A stretch of 41,689 nucleotides of DNA from an uncultured Lachnospiraceae bacterium (GTDB lineage Bacteria > Bacillota > Clostridia > Lachnospirales > Lachnospiraceae): positions 1 through 41,689 of the forward strand of contig CAMJPM010000018.1 in the NCBI GenBank assembly GCA_946407725.1, read 5' to 3'. This document shows, piece by piece, positions 40,601 through 41,689 of the stretch (position 1 is its first letter; every line of letters starts with the position of its first letter). The notes under the pieces were generated by a model, which was not told the origin of the DNA, ran no database searches, and was given only the letters and a program-made list of their open reading frames with translations. Both the position numbers and the translations under genes were made by a program.

Positions 40601-40762
40601 CAACGATGGATTCAATCGGTATATAGAATCCATAAGGAGCTCTTCATAAAGAGGATCTTTATAGTCCCTCTCTACATCAGGTCCATAGACATACCGATAT
40701 CCCATGTTCTGGAATAACTCTATAAGAGAATTTTCATAATCTGCTTCATTGAATCCTGGCAT
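37619..40762 (-). CDS. hsdR: Type I restriction enzyme, R subunit (HsdR)
   Basis: A 1047-residue motor-nuclease subunit. The N-terminal RecB-like nuclease shows KRPDMLLFLNGLPVVLIELKSP (Asp near 134, E-x-K near 148-150). The SF2 translocase follows with Walker A HTQGSGKSLSM (about 289-299), VITDRNDLDDQL, DEAHRSQYG (DEAH near 389-392), FIGFTGTP, MIVAYSR, IVVDMWLTGFDVPSLATMYVYKPM and MQAIARVNRVF. The C-terminal helical region (after about 700) would contact the HsdM-HsdS methylase. All motifs are intact. No hsdM or hsdS lies in the window; they would have to be upstream beyond 41689. GAAGGGGGG precedes the ATG. The gene lies 40 bases after the zeta-like toxin gene. Confidence 0.95.
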   Translation of the reverse strand: MPGFNEADYENSLIELFQNMGYRYVYGPDVERDYKDPLYEELLMDSIYRLNPSLPEAAIEDAVYKLKNFENGTIVQKNTVFMNYLQNGIEVSYHEKGEAKSDIVYIADYENVDNNSFVVANQWTFIENSNKRPDMLLFLNGLPVVLIELKSPSREETDASEAFLQIRNYMQEIPSMFTYNAICVMSDMSVSKAGTITSGEDRYMEWKTKDGDYENTKFAQFDSFFEGIFERGRFLDILKNFICFNVEGINSYKILAGYHQYFAVRKAIESTKRAAADGGDGKGGVFWHTQGSGKSLSMVFYAHLLQQELDSPTIVVITDRNDLDDQLFSQFARCSDFLRQKPEHAKNREHLMSWLNSRNANGIIFTTMQKFEESATALSYRRNVIVMADEAHRSQYGLSERIKMITNEEGEKEAKRVIGTARIIRDCLPNATFIGFTGTPVSSKDHNTRAVFGDYIDVYDMTQAVEDGATRPVYYESRVVKLNLDEETIKLIDQEYDMVEATDQADEAVIQKSKQMLGKMEAILGNPQTIESLVNDILDHYENYRANLLTGKAMIVAYSRSIAMDIYHRILELRPSWTEKVAVVMTESNKDPEEWRSIIGNKTHKNELAKKFKDNDSPLKIVIVVDMWLTGFDVPSLATMYVYKPMSGHNLMQAIARVNRVFQDKEGGLVIDYVGIATALKQAMNDYTARDKKNYGDTDVAKVAYPKFKEKLEVCRDLLHGYDYEGFMKGTDLDRAKAITGAVNFVAAPDKEELLKNYIKEAFLLHQALSLCSSLTSESERMEAAFFEAVRVMANRILVDGGKSKLSLKEMNERINELLKQSIKSEGVINLFDGVKEEFSLFDPKFLEEISKMKQKNLAVELLKRLIAEQVSVYRRSNVVKSEKFSDMIHRIMNQYLNGMLTNQQVIDELMKLAREIQENKKAGNELGLSEEELAFYDALTKPEAIKDFYENTELVALTKELTETLRKNKTIDWQKRDAARAKMRMMIKKLLKKYKYPPEGMEDAMETVMIQCELWTDNNDMEERLTAYAERLHYPLRKDTFQEDSY

Positions 40763-40802
40763 AAATGGCCCCCTTCATTTGATAAAGAACCCTGTGATCT
40801 CT

Positions 40803-41393
40803 TTACGGCTGTTCTATATAGTCTGTAATGCCTGTGAGCCTTTCTATTTCTTTATCATCCCAAAATTCGTTTGTCCATCTGTAATATACGCTCTTGCGTT
40901 TTTTGAATATTCTGAACGGAGATTCAGTATTGTCATACAGATGGAGCACATCGCATACATCTACCAACCTTGGAATAAGCTTAAGTGCTCTCTCGTATCT
41001 CTGTCTTATCTTATACTCCGGCACTCCATGACCGCCAAGTGCCTCCCTTGCGCTTACTCTCGCAACATTTATATCCGCATTTGCTGTCAACACATATATT
41101 CCTCTTATGAAATAACCCAGATCTTTTGCTTTCTTTAACAGTAAGAGGTTGCGATCTGTAGATAAAACAGTCTCAAACGTAAAATCCTTTTTATCTTCAA
41201 TCATCTTTTCCCGGAGCTCTTCTGCCTTAACAGCCGCCTCCATATCCGAACATAACGTAGTTCTCTTAATATCATCAGCATTAATATATTCGCCAACTAA
41301 TTTTGCCATCCGGGTTATCGTGCTTTTACCACTTCCATTAGGACCTGCAAATACCATAACCTCCGGGAGCCGTAGTTCATTAATCTCCGACAT
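40803..41393 (-). CDS. Zeta-toxin-like P-loop kinase
   Basis: About 196 residues from the ATG at 41393 (MSEINELRLPEV), with GGGAGGCG upstream; the frame is open for 18 further codons without a site. Walker A is GPNGSGKST (about 17-25), followed by NADDIKR (substrate-binding Asp region) and FTFETVLSTDRN, all typical of the zeta/PezT group, with a lid-like R-rich helix KIRQRYERALKLIPRLVDVCD. Zeta toxins phosphorylate UDP-N-acetylglucosamine and poison wall synthesis; some relatives have other small-molecule targets, so the toxic function is inferred. It overlaps the small upstream gene by 14 bases, as in a toxin-antitoxin pair, and precedes hsdR. Confidence 0.85.
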   Translation of the reverse strand: MSEINELRLPEVMVFAGPNGSGKSTITRMAKLVGEYINADDIKRTTLCSDMEAAVKAEELREKMIEDKKDFTFETVLSTDRNLLLLKKAKDLGYFIRGIYVLTANADINVARVSAREALGGHGVPEYKIRQRYERALKLIPRLVDVCDVLHLYDNTESPFRIFKKRKSVYYRWTNEFWDDKEIERLTGITDYIEQP

Positions 41394-41574
41394 ATTCACG
41401 CCTCCCATCAGGATATTCCAAATATGCCCGTTTCGTTTTTTTATCATATCTTGCTACAGGTAATCCCTTAATTCTTCTAACCTCATCATCTATCCTTATA
41501 GATTCCTTAAAACGCTGAGTAAGCTCTTCATCTGAAATTCCGCATGTTGAATCCAACTCATTTGTAATTGTCAT
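41380..41574 (-). CDS. Small protein, putative antitoxin partner of the zeta-like kinase
   Basis: A 64-residue hydrophilic protein (MTITNELDSTCGISDEELTQ then a helical stretch and RAYLEYPDGRREYVGD) immediately upstream of, and overlapping by 14 bases, the zeta-like kinase gene. Size, position and the overlap fit an epsilon-type or similar antitoxin; I do not recognise a named family. The ribosome site AAAGGAGC is close to the ATG at 41574. Alternatively it could be a small regulator of the restriction cluster. Confidence 0.6.
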   Translation of the reverse strand: MTITNELDSTCGISDEELTQRFKESIRIDDEVRRIKGLPVARYDKKTKRAYLEYPDGRREYVGD

Positions 41575-41654
41575 AAAAGCTCCTTTCTTGAATTATCTTA
41601 TTCATTCTTGAAGTATTCTATTTTTCTTTCGCATATAAACGATAATTTAGCGGC

Positions 41655-41688
41655 TTAGAGGTCAAGGCTGGTAACATCCAGTTCACCA
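41655..41688 (-). CDS. C-terminal tail of a gene entering from the right edge
   Basis: One minus-strand frame reads GELDVTSLDL then TAA (stop at 41655-41657), which looks like a natural protein C-terminus. In the context of hsdR it could be the end of an HsdS, HsdM or other island protein, but ten residues cannot show which. Another frame is also open from the edge to a TAG nearer 41618, so this call is tentative. Confidence 0.3.
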   Translation of the reverse strand, partial: GELDVTSLDL

Positions 41689-41689
41689 G

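Noticed and set aside
1-41689. CRISPR arrays, tRNA or rRNA genes
   Set aside because: No regularly spaced repeats, cloverleaf-like sequences or conserved rRNA segments were noticed on either strand; a covariance-model scan would be needed to be certain about small RNAs.

Overview
The window looks like a chromosomal segment of a strictly fermentative Gram-positive Firmicute, most likely a Lachnospiraceae member (Clostridia). The reasons are the strong AGGAGG-type ribosome sites with frequent TTG/GTG starts, the radC-mreB-mreC-mreD-pbp2-rodA-mgsA cell-wall operon, the sepF/yggS pair next to a HlyD-like membrane protein, lipoprotein-anchored ABC binding proteins, and Lachnospiraceae-style hybrid kinases. 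No tRNA, rRNA, CRISPR array or complete insertion sequence was recognised.

Layout. 1-2590: a polar amino-acid ABC importer (binding protein, permease, ATPase; minus strand) with its own promoter and a hairpin after the binding-protein gene. 2592-4013: a GNAT acetyltransferase and a decayed leucine-rich-repeat surface-protein remnant. 4014-9200: a full branched-chain amino-acid importer (livJ-livH-livM-livG-livF) with a near-consensus promoter and a triple-hairpin livJ/livH spacer. 9258-17169: a four-gene signalling locus of diguanylate cyclase, receiver-HD-GYP protein, hybrid kinase with HPt, and hybrid kinase fused to a C-terminal DegV (fatty-acid-binding) domain. 17519-20568: a Xer-type recombinase with a repeat-flanked promoter, an M50-like membrane metallopeptidase and an AI-2E-family exporter. 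20569-20764: a hairpin array containing a 45-base repeat also found at 5-49. 20765-25468: a cytidylate-kinase-like protein, rluD-like, lspA and aroB, then sepF and yggS. 25847-27767 (plus strand): a small P-loop protein and a HlyD-like protein. 27807-36449: D-Ala-D-Ala carboxypeptidase, mgsA, rodA, pbp2, mreD, mreC, mreB and radC. 36617-41689: an E/P-rich lipoprotein, type I restriction hsdR, a zeta-like kinase toxin with its small partner, and the tail of one more gene at the edge.

How it works together. The elongation machinery (MreBCD, RodA, PBP2, DacA), lipoprotein processing (LspA) and division (SepF) make up the housekeeping core. Two importers supply amino acids. The signalling locus is the most novel part. 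Its overlapping reading frames imply coordinated synthesis of two membrane kinases, a c-di-GMP phosphodiesterase response regulator and a c-di-GMP synthase, with a lipid-binding-type domain fused to one kinase. The right end is an accessory defence island of restriction plus toxin-antitoxin genes whose hsdM and hsdS would have to lie outside the window.

All functional calls come from motif recognition by eye; no database search was possible. Residue numbers are hand counts and may be off by one or two.
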